This document shows, piece by piece, positions 29,513-37,714 of a stretch of DNA of 64,000 bases. The notes under the pieces were generated by a model, which had not been told where the DNA came from, did no database searches, and saw only the letters and a list, made by a program, of their open reading frames with translations. The stretch's first letter is position 1; every line of letters begins with the position of its first letter. Made by a program: the position numbers and the translations under genes. The DNA is taken from NCBI GenBank assembly GCA_001577635.1, contig LSBP01000010.1, positions 62,001 to 126,000 on the forward strand, in the 5' to 3' direction. This DNA comes from Halomonadaceae bacterium T82-2 (GTDB lineage: Bacteria > Pseudomonadota > Gammaproteobacteria > Pseudomonadales > Halomonadaceae).

Positions 29513-30384
29513 CCACGCTCTCGGAGGCGGCGCGGCGGGTGCTGCGCGATGCGGCGGACAAGCTGCGTCGCGCGCCTCACGTCGACAAGCCCCGCGGCGC
29601 TGCGGTCACGGAGATCGTCGCCTGGTGCCGGGCCTGGGACATCGAGCCCGGGGCGCGCCTGAATCGTGTCCGGCTGCGACTCGATCGCGAGCTGCTGGAG
29701 GGCATCGACGCCGAGCTCGAGGTACAGGGGCAGCCGCCGCTGGCGTCCGAGCTGAGCGGGCTGACCACCGCCGAGCAGGCCGAGCATGGCCATCAGGAAG
29801 CGAAGAGCGTGCGCGAGGCGCCGCGGGAATCGCGGGTGCTGGTCAGCCTGCCGGCCCGAGCGTCCTGGCCGGGCATCGCCGGCGGCGAGCGGGAGTGTCT
29901 GGATGTCGACTGGCATGCCATCACGCCTGCCGTCTTTGATGTGCTGTTGCAGGTCGAGAATCTCGACAGCTTTTACGCTTTCACGACCGAGATCCCGGCG
30001 CTGTCGGCGTATCAACGGCCGCTGATCGTCTATCGCGGCGATCGCCACTACGGTGGCGGCTTCGCCCGCCTGGCCGAGGCCTGGGCGGCGACCGGGCGGC
30101 CACATGGCTACGCCGGCGACTTCGACCTCAAGGGGCTCGATATCGCGTTGGCCAGCGGCGCGACCGAGCTGCTGTTGCCGTCGCTGGCATGGCTCAGGCA
30201 CCACGCGACAACTGCTCATGTGCCGGAGGGCCAGGAGCCCTATCGGGAGCGGCTGCGGCGGCATCGCGCTACGCTGCCCGAGACCCACCCGCTGCGTGGC
30301 TATCTGGCGTTGCTGCTTGACGAGCAGCGCGGCCTGAAGCAGCAGTGGTTCTGTGAGCAACAGGAGTGGGTGCCGTTTTATTGA
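29509..30384 (+). CDS. jetD: Toprim-domain protein (JetD/MksG-like putative nuclease)
   Basis: The 291-residue protein starts by ATGA overlap with the kleisin gene. Its C-terminal half has the Toprim/topoisomerase VI-like pattern: a conserved Glu in LLQVENLDSFYAF (E150) and the DxD motif in YAGDFDLKGLDIA (D204, D206), with VYRGDRHYGGGF between. JetD/MksG cleaves plasmid DNA in Wadjet systems using this metal site. It is shorter than many JetD proteins (about 370-400 residues), and the N-terminal region (1-100) is a helix-rich domain I do not recognise. It is the last gene of the unit; no terminator hairpin is evident after it. Confidence 0.8.
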   Translation: MTTLSEAARRVLRDAADKLRRAPHVDKPRGAAVTEIVAWCRAWDIEPGARLNRVRLRLDRELLEGIDAELEVQGQPPLASELSGLTTAEQAEHGHQEAKSVREAPRESRVLVSLPARASWPGIAGGERECLDVDWHAITPAVFDVLLQVENLDSFYAFTTEIPALSAYQRPLIVYRGDRHYGGGFARLAEAWAATGRPHGYAGDFDLKGLDIALASGATELLLPSLAWLRHHATTAHVPEGQEPYRERLRRHRATLPETHPLRGYLALLLDEQRGLKQQWFCEQQEWVPFY

Positions 30385-30556
30385 TACCTTTTTGTGCGCG
30401 ATATCTTTCAGCACAGAGACAGGTTTCTCGTTAGCGGCTGCAGGATCATCGAAAGGCAGCAAGCCGGCGTCGGTCGTGGCCGCCACGCTGGTCGGACAAG
30501 GCCTCGATAGGGATCAATGCTGATGACTGACGAGATGGCAGGGGGAGGGGAGTGAA

Positions 30557-30958
30557 ATGACAGTCTATGGTCTGGGAGACAGCACGCTACAGGCGCTTGG
30601 CGGCGAAGCGGCGGTGATCGAACTGGTCGAGCGCTTCTATGCGGCGATGGAGCGCCTGCCCGGCCTGCCCGAGGCGCACACGATCCGCGCCTGGCACCCC
30701 GACGATCTCACTCAGTCGAAGGACAAGCTGGCGACCTTTCTGATCGGCTGGATGGGCGGACCCAGCCGCTACCGTGAGCGCTTCGGGCCGATTGCCATTC
30801 CTCGCGCTCACCACCACCTGCCGATCGGCCCCGCGGAGCGCGATGCGTGGCTGGCCTGCATGGCCACGGCCCTCGACGAGATGGCCGTGGAGCCGCAACT
30901 GCGTCGCTATCTACTGGAAAAGCTGCGCCATCCGGCGGAACTCTGTCGTAGCCACTGA
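30557..30958 (+). CDS. Group II truncated hemoglobin
   Basis: The 133-residue protein matches the truncated-hemoglobin group II (GlbO/YjbI) pattern: ALGGEAAVIELVERFYAAME, LIGWMGGPSRYRERFG, a His-rich F-helix region PRAHHHLPIG holding the proximal His, and the Trp of the G helix in RDAWLACM. Such proteins bind O2/NO and may protect against nitrosative or oxidative stress. GGGGAGGGGAGTGAA precedes the ATG. Confidence 0.93.
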   Translation: MTVYGLGDSTLQALGGEAAVIELVERFYAAMERLPGLPEAHTIRAWHPDDLTQSKDKLATFLIGWMGGPSRYRERFGPIAIPRAHHHLPIGPAERDAWLACMATALDEMAVEPQLRRYLLEKLRHPAELCRSH

Positions 30959-31014
30959 CGCAGCAGCGTAGCCATTGGCGAAGAAAACGTCGGCAAGGCG
31001 GTATGCGGTATTTC

Positions 31015-31028
31015 GTTAGCACACTAAC
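31015..31028. promoter_or_regulatory. Inverted repeat upstream of marR (putative operator)
   Basis: GTTAG-CACA-CTAAC is a 5-bp perfect inverted repeat 19 bp before the chosen marR start, placed for autoregulation. Confidence 0.5.
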
Positions 31029-31047
31029 ATGTGATACGATGCTTCGC

Positions 31048-31506
31048 ATGCAAACTAATGACCTGCCGAATGCCGATACCTCGCTGGGGATGCGCTTGGG
31101 GCACGTTCATCGCCTCTGGCGCACCGTCGTGGACCGCACCGTTGCCTCGTCGGGGTTGACCCAGCCGCGCTGGACGGCGCTGTTCATGCTGCGTCACCTG
31201 GGAGATGGCGCGACCCAGAAGCAGCTGGCCGACTCGCTGGGCATCGAACTGCCGTCACTGTCGCGGACGCTGGCCCAGATGGAGCGCCAGGGGCTGATCG
31301 AGCGGCGGACGCCGAGCGAGGATCGCCGCGTTCGTCAGGTCTTCTTCACGGCGGCGGGCCGCCGGGCGCTGGAGGAACTCGAGACGCGTGCCGACGAGGC
31401 GAGAGCCTTGCTGCTGGCAGGTCTGGAGCCGGCCGAGCGCGAGATCTTCCATCGTGTCCTGCGCCACATCGAGTCCAATGCGGCGCATTGGCTGTCCGGC
31501 CATTGA
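31048..31506 (+). CDS. MarR-family transcriptional regulator
   Basis: The 152-residue protein has the MarR winged helix: TQPRWTALFMLRHLGDGATQKQLADSLGIELPSLSRTLAQMERQGLIERR and the wing SEDRRVRQVFFT. It precedes an efflux pair and most likely represses it, with release by an aromatic ligand. An in-frame ATG at 31003 would place the putative operator inside the gene, so a later start is preferred; 31039 is also possible. Confidence 0.9.
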   Translation: MQTNDLPNADTSLGMRLGHVHRLWRTVVDRTVASSGLTQPRWTALFMLRHLGDGATQKQLADSLGIELPSLSRTLAQMERQGLIERRTPSEDRRVRQVFFTAAGRRALEELETRADEARALLLAGLEPAEREIFHRVLRHIESNAAHWLSGH

Positions 31507-31557
31507 GTACCGCCGTTTCCCCACGCCCTTGTCGATCCATCTGTCAGAGAGAGAGCC

Positions 31558-32619
31558 ATGACCCCGGAGCAGCGATTTGCCCGTTGGGTGCGTGCGGCGA
31601 TTGTGCTGTTCGTCGTGCTGTTCGTCTATTTCGTGTTTGCCGATACCTACATGCCGGTCACGCCGCAGGCCCGCGTCCTGCGCGAGGTGACGCGGGTGGC
31701 GCCGCAGGTGAGCGGGCCGGTCGAGGCGGTCGCCGTCACCAACAATGCCGCGGTCAAACAGGGGCAGCTGCTGTTTCGCATCGACCCCGAGCCCTTCCGG
31801 ATCGCCGTGGACAAGGCCCGGCTGGCGGTCGATCAGGCACGGCGTGAGAACGCCCAGCTGGATGCCGCCCTGGCCGAGGCGCGCGCCAACCTGGCCGAGC
31901 GCCGTGCCACGGCCGATGAACTGGCCGGCGAGCAGCAGCGGGTCGAGTCGCTGATCGCCCGCGGCAGCATCTCTCGTCAGCGCTACGACTCGGTTATGGC
32001 CGATGCGCGCGCCGCACGCTCGGCGGTGGCGGCCGCCGAGGCCAGGGTGCACTCGCTGGAGGTGCAGCGCGGCCGGCAGGGCGACGACAATCTGCGGGTG
32101 CGTCAGGCGCGCAATGCCCTGGCCGCCGCGACGCTCGACCTGCGGCGCACCCGCGTCACCGCTGCGCACGACGGCCGAGTCAGCAATCTTCAGCTGGACC
32201 CGGGGGACACGGTACACGCCGGCTCGCCGGTGCTGGTCAACATCGGTCGCAAGCTGGATATCATCGCCGACTTCCGCGAGAAGAGCCTGCGTCACGTCAA
32301 ACCGGGGGATTCGGCCTGGATTGCGCTCGATGCCCGTCCGGGAGCGGTCTATCGGGCACGGGTGGTCTCCATTGATGCCGGGGTCCGCGACGGCCAGCTG
32401 GCGGCGGACGGCAATCTGGCATCGATTCCCGCCACTGATCGCTGGGTGCGGGACGCCCAGCGCATCCGTGTTCACCTGCGCCTCGATGCGCCTCTCGAGT
32501 CCCTGCCGCCCACCGGCGCGCGGGCCACGGTGCAGCTGGCCCCGCTCGACAGTGGCCTGAGCCGGGCGCTGGCCCGGGCGCAGATCACGCTGCTGAGCCT
32601 GCTCCACCATGTCTACTGA
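31558..32619 (+). CDS. HlyD/EmrA-type periplasmic adaptor of an efflux pump
   Basis: The 353-residue protein has one N-terminal membrane anchor (AAIVLFVVLFVYFVFA, about 14-29), a split lipoyl/barrel-sandwich domain (VAPQVSGPVEAVAVTNNAAVKQGQLLFRID ... TRVTAAHDGRVSNL), a helical hairpin (about 85-185) and a beta-barrel C-terminus. It resembles AaeA/EmrA adaptors. It overlaps the next gene by 11 bp, so the two make a bipartite inner-membrane pump; no outer-membrane channel gene is adjacent. Confidence 0.88.
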   Translation: MTPEQRFARWVRAAIVLFVVLFVYFVFADTYMPVTPQARVLREVTRVAPQVSGPVEAVAVTNNAAVKQGQLLFRIDPEPFRIAVDKARLAVDQARRENAQLDAALAEARANLAERRATADELAGEQQRVESLIARGSISRQRYDSVMADARAARSAVAAAEARVHSLEVQRGRQGDDNLRVRQARNALAAATLDLRRTRVTAAHDGRVSNLQLDPGDTVHAGSPVLVNIGRKLDIIADFREKSLRHVKPGDSAWIALDARPGAVYRARVVSIDAGVRDGQLAADGNLASIPATDRWVRDAQRIRVHLRLDAPLESLPPTGARATVQLAPLDSGLSRALARAQITLLSLLHHVY

Positions 32620-33694
32620 GGCGCCTCGCTGGCCGCTGCTGCGTGATGCCTGGCGGCTGCTGACCGGGCACCGCGACGGCGAGGGGCTCGATGAGAACGG
32701 GCTGCGCCAGTGCCTGAGAGTGGCCGGCGGCGGTGCCCTGGGCTTTCTGGTCAGCCAGCTGATGAACTGGAACTACGGGGTCTTCTTCACCGTGTTTCCG
32801 ATGTTCCTGCTGGGGCTGGTGCCGGTGCTCAACGGCCATGTAGTGCGTCAGTTTCTGGGCAACGTGCTGGTCAACTGTGTCGAGGTCAGCCTGGTGGTGG
32901 GCCTGACCCGGCACATGCCGGTGGTGATGACGGGGCTGGTGTTTGCGCTGTTCTACACGCGTTTCCGGCTGATGGCTCGCGGTCCACTGTTTCTGTTCGG
33001 CGCCAACGGGGTGCTGACGCTGAGCATCCTGTTCCACTTCGCCAGCTATCCGTCGATCGATCTGGCCGACCTGCTGACCTGCAATCTGGTGGCCAGTGTG
33101 CTGGCGGTAGCGATCGCGGCGCTGATGTATGTGGTGTTTCCGGATCGCGAACCCCGCCGGCCCCCGCCGCGCCCGTCCAAGTCGGCCGCCCGGATCCGCC
33201 ACGAAACCCTGATCGGCGCCGTCACCGCCACGCTGTCGTTCGTGATCTTCCAGGTCTTCGACCTGCGTGACTCGCTGTCCGCGCAGATGGCGACGGTGCT
33301 GATCCTGTTCTCGCTGGGCTACCCGGGGGCACGCTTGTCGGCCCGCAAGCGTGCGGTGGGCACACTGCTCGGCTGCAACCTGGCCCTGGCGAGCCAATTG
33401 CTGCTCTACACTCAGGCCCAGCATTTTTTGCTGGTGCTGGTGGTCTACTGGCTGGGACTGATGGTGTTCGCTCGGGTGCATGTGCTCGAGGGCGCGGGTT
33501 CGGGGGTCGGGTTCGGTGGCTTGACGACGCTGGGCATCCTGTTCGGCCAGTCGTTGTCGCCCAATCAGGATCTGATCTACAGCGCCCTGTATCGTTTCTC
33601 GTCGATGAGTGTGGCGCTGGTGGCGACGCTGGTGCTCATGGCGCTGCTGGATCGTCTGCTGAATGTCTGGGCACCGACCCGGGCCATCGAGTAG
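32609..33694 (+). CDS. DUF2955/FUSC-like inner-membrane efflux subunit
   Basis: The 361-residue protein has about ten hydrophobic segments in two blocks (about 40-165 and 195-355) separated by a short polar stretch (FPDREPRRPPPRPSKSAARIRHE). This is the DUF2955 arrangement, related to fusaric-acid-resistance/AaeB pumps. With the adaptor encoded upstream and the MarR regulator it probably exports aromatic acids or similar toxic compounds. It ends 15 bp from the convergent cyclase gene. Confidence 0.85.
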   Translation: MSTEAPRWPLLRDAWRLLTGHRDGEGLDENGLRQCLRVAGGGALGFLVSQLMNWNYGVFFTVFPMFLLGLVPVLNGHVVRQFLGNVLVNCVEVSLVVGLTRHMPVVMTGLVFALFYTRFRLMARGPLFLFGANGVLTLSILFHFASYPSIDLADLLTCNLVASVLAVAIAALMYVVFPDREPRRPPPRPSKSAARIRHETLIGAVTATLSFVIFQVFDLRDSLSAQMATVLILFSLGYPGARLSARKRAVGTLLGCNLALASQLLLYTQAQHFLLVLVVYWLGLMVFARVHVLEGAGSGVGFGGLTTLGILFGQSLSPNQDLIYSALYRFSSMSVALVATLVLMALLDRLLNVWAPTRAIE

Positions 33695-33709
33695 TCGCAA
33701 GGCAGGGCG

Positions 33710-35722
33710 TCAGGCCCGAGCGCAGACCCGGTTGCGTCCGTCGTGCTTGGCGGCGTAGAGACGCTGGTCGGCACGTTCGATCAGGGTGTCGGCGGTATCG
33801 TCGGGCCGGTACTCGGCGACGCCCAGACTGGCCGTGATGCGGGTCGCGGGCAGGCCGAAGTCATGGGCGGCGATGGCATGGCGGAGCCGCTCGGCCAGGC
33901 GCTGCGCCGCGTCGGCGTCGGTCAGCGGCAGCAGGATGGCGATTTCCTCGCCGCCGAAGCGGGCAACGAGGTCTTCCTGTCGCAACAGGTCGCGGCACAA
34001 CCGGCTCAGCACGCGCAACACCCGGTCGCCCTTGAGGTGCCCCCAGGTGTCGTTGATGTGCTTGAAGTGGTCCAGGTCGAGAAGAATCAGGGCCAGCGTG
34101 GTGTGATGGCGTCGGGCGCGGGAGAGTTCGCTGGCCAGGGCCTGCATCAGCCGACGCCGGTTGGCGAGTCCGGTCAGGGCGTCGGTATCCGAGAGTTTCT
34201 TGAGGCGGTGGGCCTTGGCGACCTGGTCGTTGATGTCGAACAGCACGCCGTGCCAGAGCGTGCCCTGCTGACTGCGCTCGGGCTGGGCTCGCAGGGTGAT
34301 CCAGTGTGTGGCCTGGCCGTTGTCGTGAAGGCGCAGCTGGATGGACAGCCGAGAGAGACGTCGTGTCGATTTCTCGATGGCGGCGATGAGTCGCGGGCGA
34401 TCTTCGAGGGCGATACGTTCCAGGACCGGTTGGGCGTCGTGCTGCAGTTCCCGGCGGTCCAGGCCATCGAGCAGCGGGGCGTCGCCGGCCAGGTAGGGCA
34501 GGCTCGTGCGGCCGTCCCTGTCGCGCTGGAACTGGAAGATCAAGCCGGGAATGCGCCGGGTCATGAGTTCGAGCCGGTGCAACAACCGGGCCTCGCGGCT
34601 CGCATCGAGCAGGGTGCCGATCAGCTCGCGTTCGCCACCGGTCCGGCGCGGCCGCGAAATCAGGGCCTGATTCTGTACCGTCAGGTAATGACCGTCCTCG
34701 TGGCGCAGCCGATAGCGCAGGGTACTGCGGCCCTGGTCGGCCTCGGTGACGCGTTCCAGCCAGGCAGCCACCTCGTCGCGGTCCTCCGGGTGCACGCGCG
34801 CGAGGAGGCCGAGGTCATGCAGCTGGTGGGCGTCGGGCAGGCCGAGCAGGGACTGGATGTTGCGGCTGAGATAGTGAAACGCCCAGGGGGCCGTGGGGGC
34901 GCAGGCGTAAAGCACGGCCGGGTTGGCCTCGAGCAGATGACGTAGCCGGCGGTGGGCGTTGGCGGCGCTGCGCCGTGCCTGGGCCAGGGCGGTGAGGTTG
35001 TGGACGAAGCCGATGAGACAGTCGTCGCTGTCCGGTTCGTGCGTCAGGGTCAGCAGCGTGGTACGCAGCCGCAGATACCGCCCCTGGAAGGGCAGCGTAT
35101 GCTCGTAGGTGGCGGGAACCCGGTCACGCAGGCTGGTCGCGTAGTAGCGCTCCAGACGCATGCCGGCAATGTCGCCGAAGACCTCGCGGGGCGAACGGCC
35201 GGCGATCGACAGGCTTTCGAAGGCCTCGTTCATGGCCGGATTGCTGTAGCGATAGCGAAAATGCCCGGTTACCGCGTCGCGCTGGGCGATGAAGGCGCTG
35301 GTGGGCATGGGCTCGAGCAGTTGCCGGCTCAGGATCTCCAGAGTCTTCGGCAGCGGGCCGGTGGCCACGGCCGGTTCGGGCAGACGCCGAATCAGGCCCT
35401 GCCAGCCCGTGGGGGTGCAGGCAATCTGTTCCTCGAGTTGATGCCGGGCGCCAGCGATGACCAGCGTGTAGCGGCCACTGGCGTGGCCCTCCCGGGAGGC
35501 GGCGTCCAGCAGGGTCCGACGTGCGGTTTGCCACGGCGACTCGGCGGTGTCGTCGCCTGCGGGACGGTGAAGGCCAGCAAGGAATGCCGGCGTTTCCAGG
35601 CCCAGCAGGCGCTGCGGATCGCCTGCCAGCACAACCGGCTCGCCTCGCGGCATGGGGACGTGCCAGATCAGAAAGTCGAGGCTTTCCGCGGCATGGGCCA
35701 GCATGGCATCGAGGCAGGACAT
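33710..35722 (-). CDS. PAS-containing diguanylate cyclase
   Basis: The 670-residue cytosolic protein has several PAS-like domains (about 130-240, 250-370 with FHYLSRNIQSLLGLPD and RVHPEDRDEVAAWLE, and 375-495) followed by GGDEF (about 505-668; DALTGLANRR, DLDHFKHINDTWGH). The catalytic motif is GGEEI rather than GGEEF, a variant found in active enzymes, with an RQED inhibitory-site motif ahead of it. No EAL domain and no membrane segment are seen. The start at ATG 35722 is where the conserved region begins. Confidence 0.88.
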   Translation of the reverse strand: MSCLDAMLAHAAESLDFLIWHVPMPRGEPVVLAGDPQRLLGLETPAFLAGLHRPAGDDTAESPWQTARRTLLDAASREGHASGRYTLVIAGARHQLEEQIACTPTGWQGLIRRLPEPAVATGPLPKTLEILSRQLLEPMPTSAFIAQRDAVTGHFRYRYSNPAMNEAFESLSIAGRSPREVFGDIAGMRLERYYATSLRDRVPATYEHTLPFQGRYLRLRTTLLTLTHEPDSDDCLIGFVHNLTALAQARRSAANAHRRLRHLLEANPAVLYACAPTAPWAFHYLSRNIQSLLGLPDAHQLHDLGLLARVHPEDRDEVAAWLERVTEADQGRSTLRYRLRHEDGHYLTVQNQALISRPRRTGGERELIGTLLDASREARLLHRLELMTRRIPGLIFQFQRDRDGRTSLPYLAGDAPLLDGLDRRELQHDAQPVLERIALEDRPRLIAAIEKSTRRLSRLSIQLRLHDNGQATHWITLRAQPERSQQGTLWHGVLFDINDQVAKAHRLKKLSDTDALTGLANRRRLMQALASELSRARRHHTTLALILLDLDHFKHINDTWGHLKGDRVLRVLSRLCRDLLRQEDLVARFGGEEIAILLPLTDADAAQRLAERLRHAIAAHDFGLPATRITASLGVAEYRPDDTADTLIERADQRLYAAKHDGRNRVCARA

Positions 35723-35885
35723 GGGGCGTCGACTCCCGGCGGTTTGTCGTGCGAGGCCTGTCGCTGATCGGCAACAAGGCCTGTACAAAACGCAACACTA
35801 TACGCCCGAAACGAAACGCGCGTCATGCCTCAGATCATGTCAGCCCTGATCTCGAAACCATGTCAGTGATTTCCTACAGCCCCCT

Positions 35886-35930
35886 CTCAACGCGGGCTGT
35901 CTCAACGCGGGCTGTCTCAACGCGGGCTGT
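35886..35930. repeat. Three exact tandem 15-bp repeats at the cfa stop codon
   Basis: The unit CTCAACGCGGGCTGT occurs at 35886-35900, 35901-35915 and 35916-35930. The copy nearest the gene encodes the last cfa codons and its stop; the other two follow in phase. Confidence 0.95.
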
Positions 35931-37068
35931 CATAGCGCCCCGGCCGCCCCTTGGAGAAGACCACCTGCCAGAGCTGGATATCCCGGGCACGGAAGGCACC
36001 GGCGCAGGCACCCAGATAGTAACGGAACATGCGGCGGGTCTTCTCGTTGTAGTTGTCGGCGATTTCGTGCCAGTGGGCGTCGAAGTTGTCGCGCCAGGCC
36101 ATCAGCGTGCGGTCGTAGTCGGCACCGAAATTCTGCCAGTCTTCCATCAGCAGCCGCCCTTCGGTGGCCTGGGCGATGTGCTTGATCGAGGGCAGAATGC
36201 CGTTGGGGAAGATGTACTTGTGAATCCACGGATCGGCGCTGATCTCGGAGTTGTTGGAGCCGATGGTGTGCAGCACGAACAGGCCGTCGTCGGCCAGCAG
36301 CCGGTCCACGGTGTCGAAATAGGTCCGGTAGTTGCGGTGGCCGACATGCTCGAACATGCCGATCGAGACGATGCGGTCGAACCGGCCTTCCAGATCGCGA
36401 TAGTCCTCGAGGATGATCTCGACCGGCAGGCCTTCGCAGCGCTTGCGGGCCAGTTCGGCCTGCTCCCGGGAGATGGTGATGCCGGTGACGTGGGCCCCGT
36501 AATGGCGTGCGGCATGCTCGGCGAAGCTGCCCCAGCCGCAGCCGATATCGAGCACTTTCATGCCCGGCTCGATGCCCAGCTTGCGGGCGGCGAGATCGAG
36601 TTTCGCCACCTGGGCCTCGTGCAGTGTCTCGGCGTCCTTCCAGTAGCCGCAGGAGTAGCACATGGTCGGATCGAGCATGCGTTCGAACAGGTCATTGCCC
36701 AGGTCGTAGTGCGCCTCGCCGACAATGTAGGCCCGCGCCTTGCTCTGCAGGTTGAAGAAGCCGGCCTGGAGCTTGTACATCAGGCGCTCGGAGGGGGTGT
36801 GCGCATGCTCGCCGAGACCGTGACGCAGCAGGCGATGGGTCATCTCGTCGATGCGCTCGCATTCCCACCAGCCTTCCATGTAGGACTCGCCGAGGCCGAG
36901 CGTGCCCTGGTGAAGAACTCGCGAGAAGAAGTCGGGATGGTGTACCTGAATGTCCCAGGGCGAGGTGCCGTTCAGCGCGACACCCGAGCCGTCGAGCAGG
37001 CTCTCGATGACGCGTCGGGCGCGGGTGTCGGGCAGTGCGATGGGGGCGATGCGAGTGTCACTGGTCAT
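35917..37068 (-). CDS. cfa: Cyclopropane-fatty-acyl-phospholipid synthase
   Basis: This enzyme transfers a methylene group from SAM to unsaturated acyl chains of membrane phospholipids. The 383-residue product matches the usual length. It has the SAM motif VLDIGCGWGSFAEHAARHYGA, GITISREQ, the family-specific SIGMFEHVGHRNYRTYF, and the N-terminal HHPDFFSRVLHQGTLGLGESYMEG-type segment. GGAG lies 6 bp before ATG 37068. In halophiles and stationary-phase cells cyclopropane lipids help membranes under salt and acid stress. The final residues YDSPR are encoded within a tandem repeat. Confidence 0.95.
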   Translation of the reverse strand: MTSDTRIAPIALPDTRARRVIESLLDGSGVALNGTSPWDIQVHHPDFFSRVLHQGTLGLGESYMEGWWECERIDEMTHRLLRHGLGEHAHTPSERLMYKLQAGFFNLQSKARAYIVGEAHYDLGNDLFERMLDPTMCYSCGYWKDAETLHEAQVAKLDLAARKLGIEPGMKVLDIGCGWGSFAEHAARHYGAHVTGITISREQAELARKRCEGLPVEIILEDYRDLEGRFDRIVSIGMFEHVGHRNYRTYFDTVDRLLADDGLFVLHTIGSNNSEISADPWIHKYIFPNGILPSIKHIAQATEGRLLMEDWQNFGADYDRTLMAWRDNFDAHWHEIADNYNEKTRRMFRYYLGACAGAFRARDIQLWQVVFSKGRPGRYDSPR

Positions 37069-37113
37069 GCCGAACTCCGTTATCTGGGGCGCCGTTGCGC
37101 GATACGGTTTTCG

Positions 37114-37131
37114 GGCAAGGCAATCCTTGCC
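37114..37131. promoter_or_regulatory. Inverted repeat in the cfa upstream region
   Basis: GGCAAGG-CAAT-CCTTGCC, 7-bp perfect arms, lies 46 bp upstream of the cfa ATG. It could be an operator or a leader hairpin; no family is assigned. Confidence 0.4.
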
Positions 37132-37265
37132 GCTGTACACAGCTCTCGTTTAGTTTGCTAATTGACTTGGCGACCTGCAAGAGGCTCAGTCTATGGTGGC
37201 AATAGCCTTGCTCAACAGCATAGACCACGAGCAATCAGTCATACGGATCGCGAAAGGAGTGAATC

Positions 37266-37568
37266 ATGCAGGTCATTGTCGATTTCTGCCTGGTGCCGAT
37301 GGGCGTCGGCGTTTCCGTATCCCGGCATGTCGCGGCGTGCCAGACGATCATCGAGGAGGCCGGCCTGGTGCATCGCATGCATGCCTACGGGACCAATATC
37401 GAGGGGCCGTGGGACGAGGTCTTCGCCGTGGTGAAGCGCTGCCATGAAGCCGTGCACGCCATGGGGGCACCCCGCATCAACACCACGCTCAAGGTCGGCA
37501 CGCGTACCGATCGCGAGCAGAGCATGGATGACAAGGTGGCCAGCGTCGAAGACCTGCTTCGGCACTGA
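37266..37568 (+). CDS. MTH1187-family thiamine-binding protein
   Basis: The 100-residue protein matches the MTH1187/YkoF-like family (formerly DUF77): VIVDFCLVPMGVGVSVSRHVAACQ, AYGTNIEGPWDEVFAVVKRCHEAVHAMGAPRINTTLKVGTRTDREQSM. Members bind thiamine or its pyrimidine part. AAAGGAG lies upstream of the ATG. It sits 146 bp before fdhA on the same strand; no thiamine transporter genes or riboswitch are visible beside it. Confidence 0.9.
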   Translation: MQVIVDFCLVPMGVGVSVSRHVAACQTIIEEAGLVHRMHAYGTNIEGPWDEVFAVVKRCHEAVHAMGAPRINTTLKVGTRTDREQSMDDKVASVEDLLRH

Positions 37569-37668
37569 GGCGAGACGGGGGATGTCGTGCGGCTGTCTCG
37601 TTCAGGCATGCCGATGCCTTTCTGAGCACAGTGGCCTCCCTCGCGCCGGGGCTAGGCTGGTCGAGGTC

Positions 37669-37688
37669 GTCACCGTGGGTGCGGTGAC
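37669..37688. promoter_or_regulatory. Inverted repeat upstream of fdhA
   Basis: GTCACC and GGTGAC (6-bp perfect arms, 8-bp spacer) lie 26 bp before the fdhA ATG. A regulatory role is inferred from position only. Confidence 0.4.
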
Positions 37689-37714
37689 AGGAACAACGAC
37701 AAAGGACGCCAGCC

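Noticed and set aside
23646-30556. Defence operon as a recently inserted island
   Set aside because: No integrase, transposase, direct repeats or tRNA boundary was seen, and base composition looks like the neighbours; transfer cannot be shown from the sequence.
35886-35930. CRISPR array
   Set aside because: The 15-bp units are directly tandem with no spacers, and no cas gene is present.
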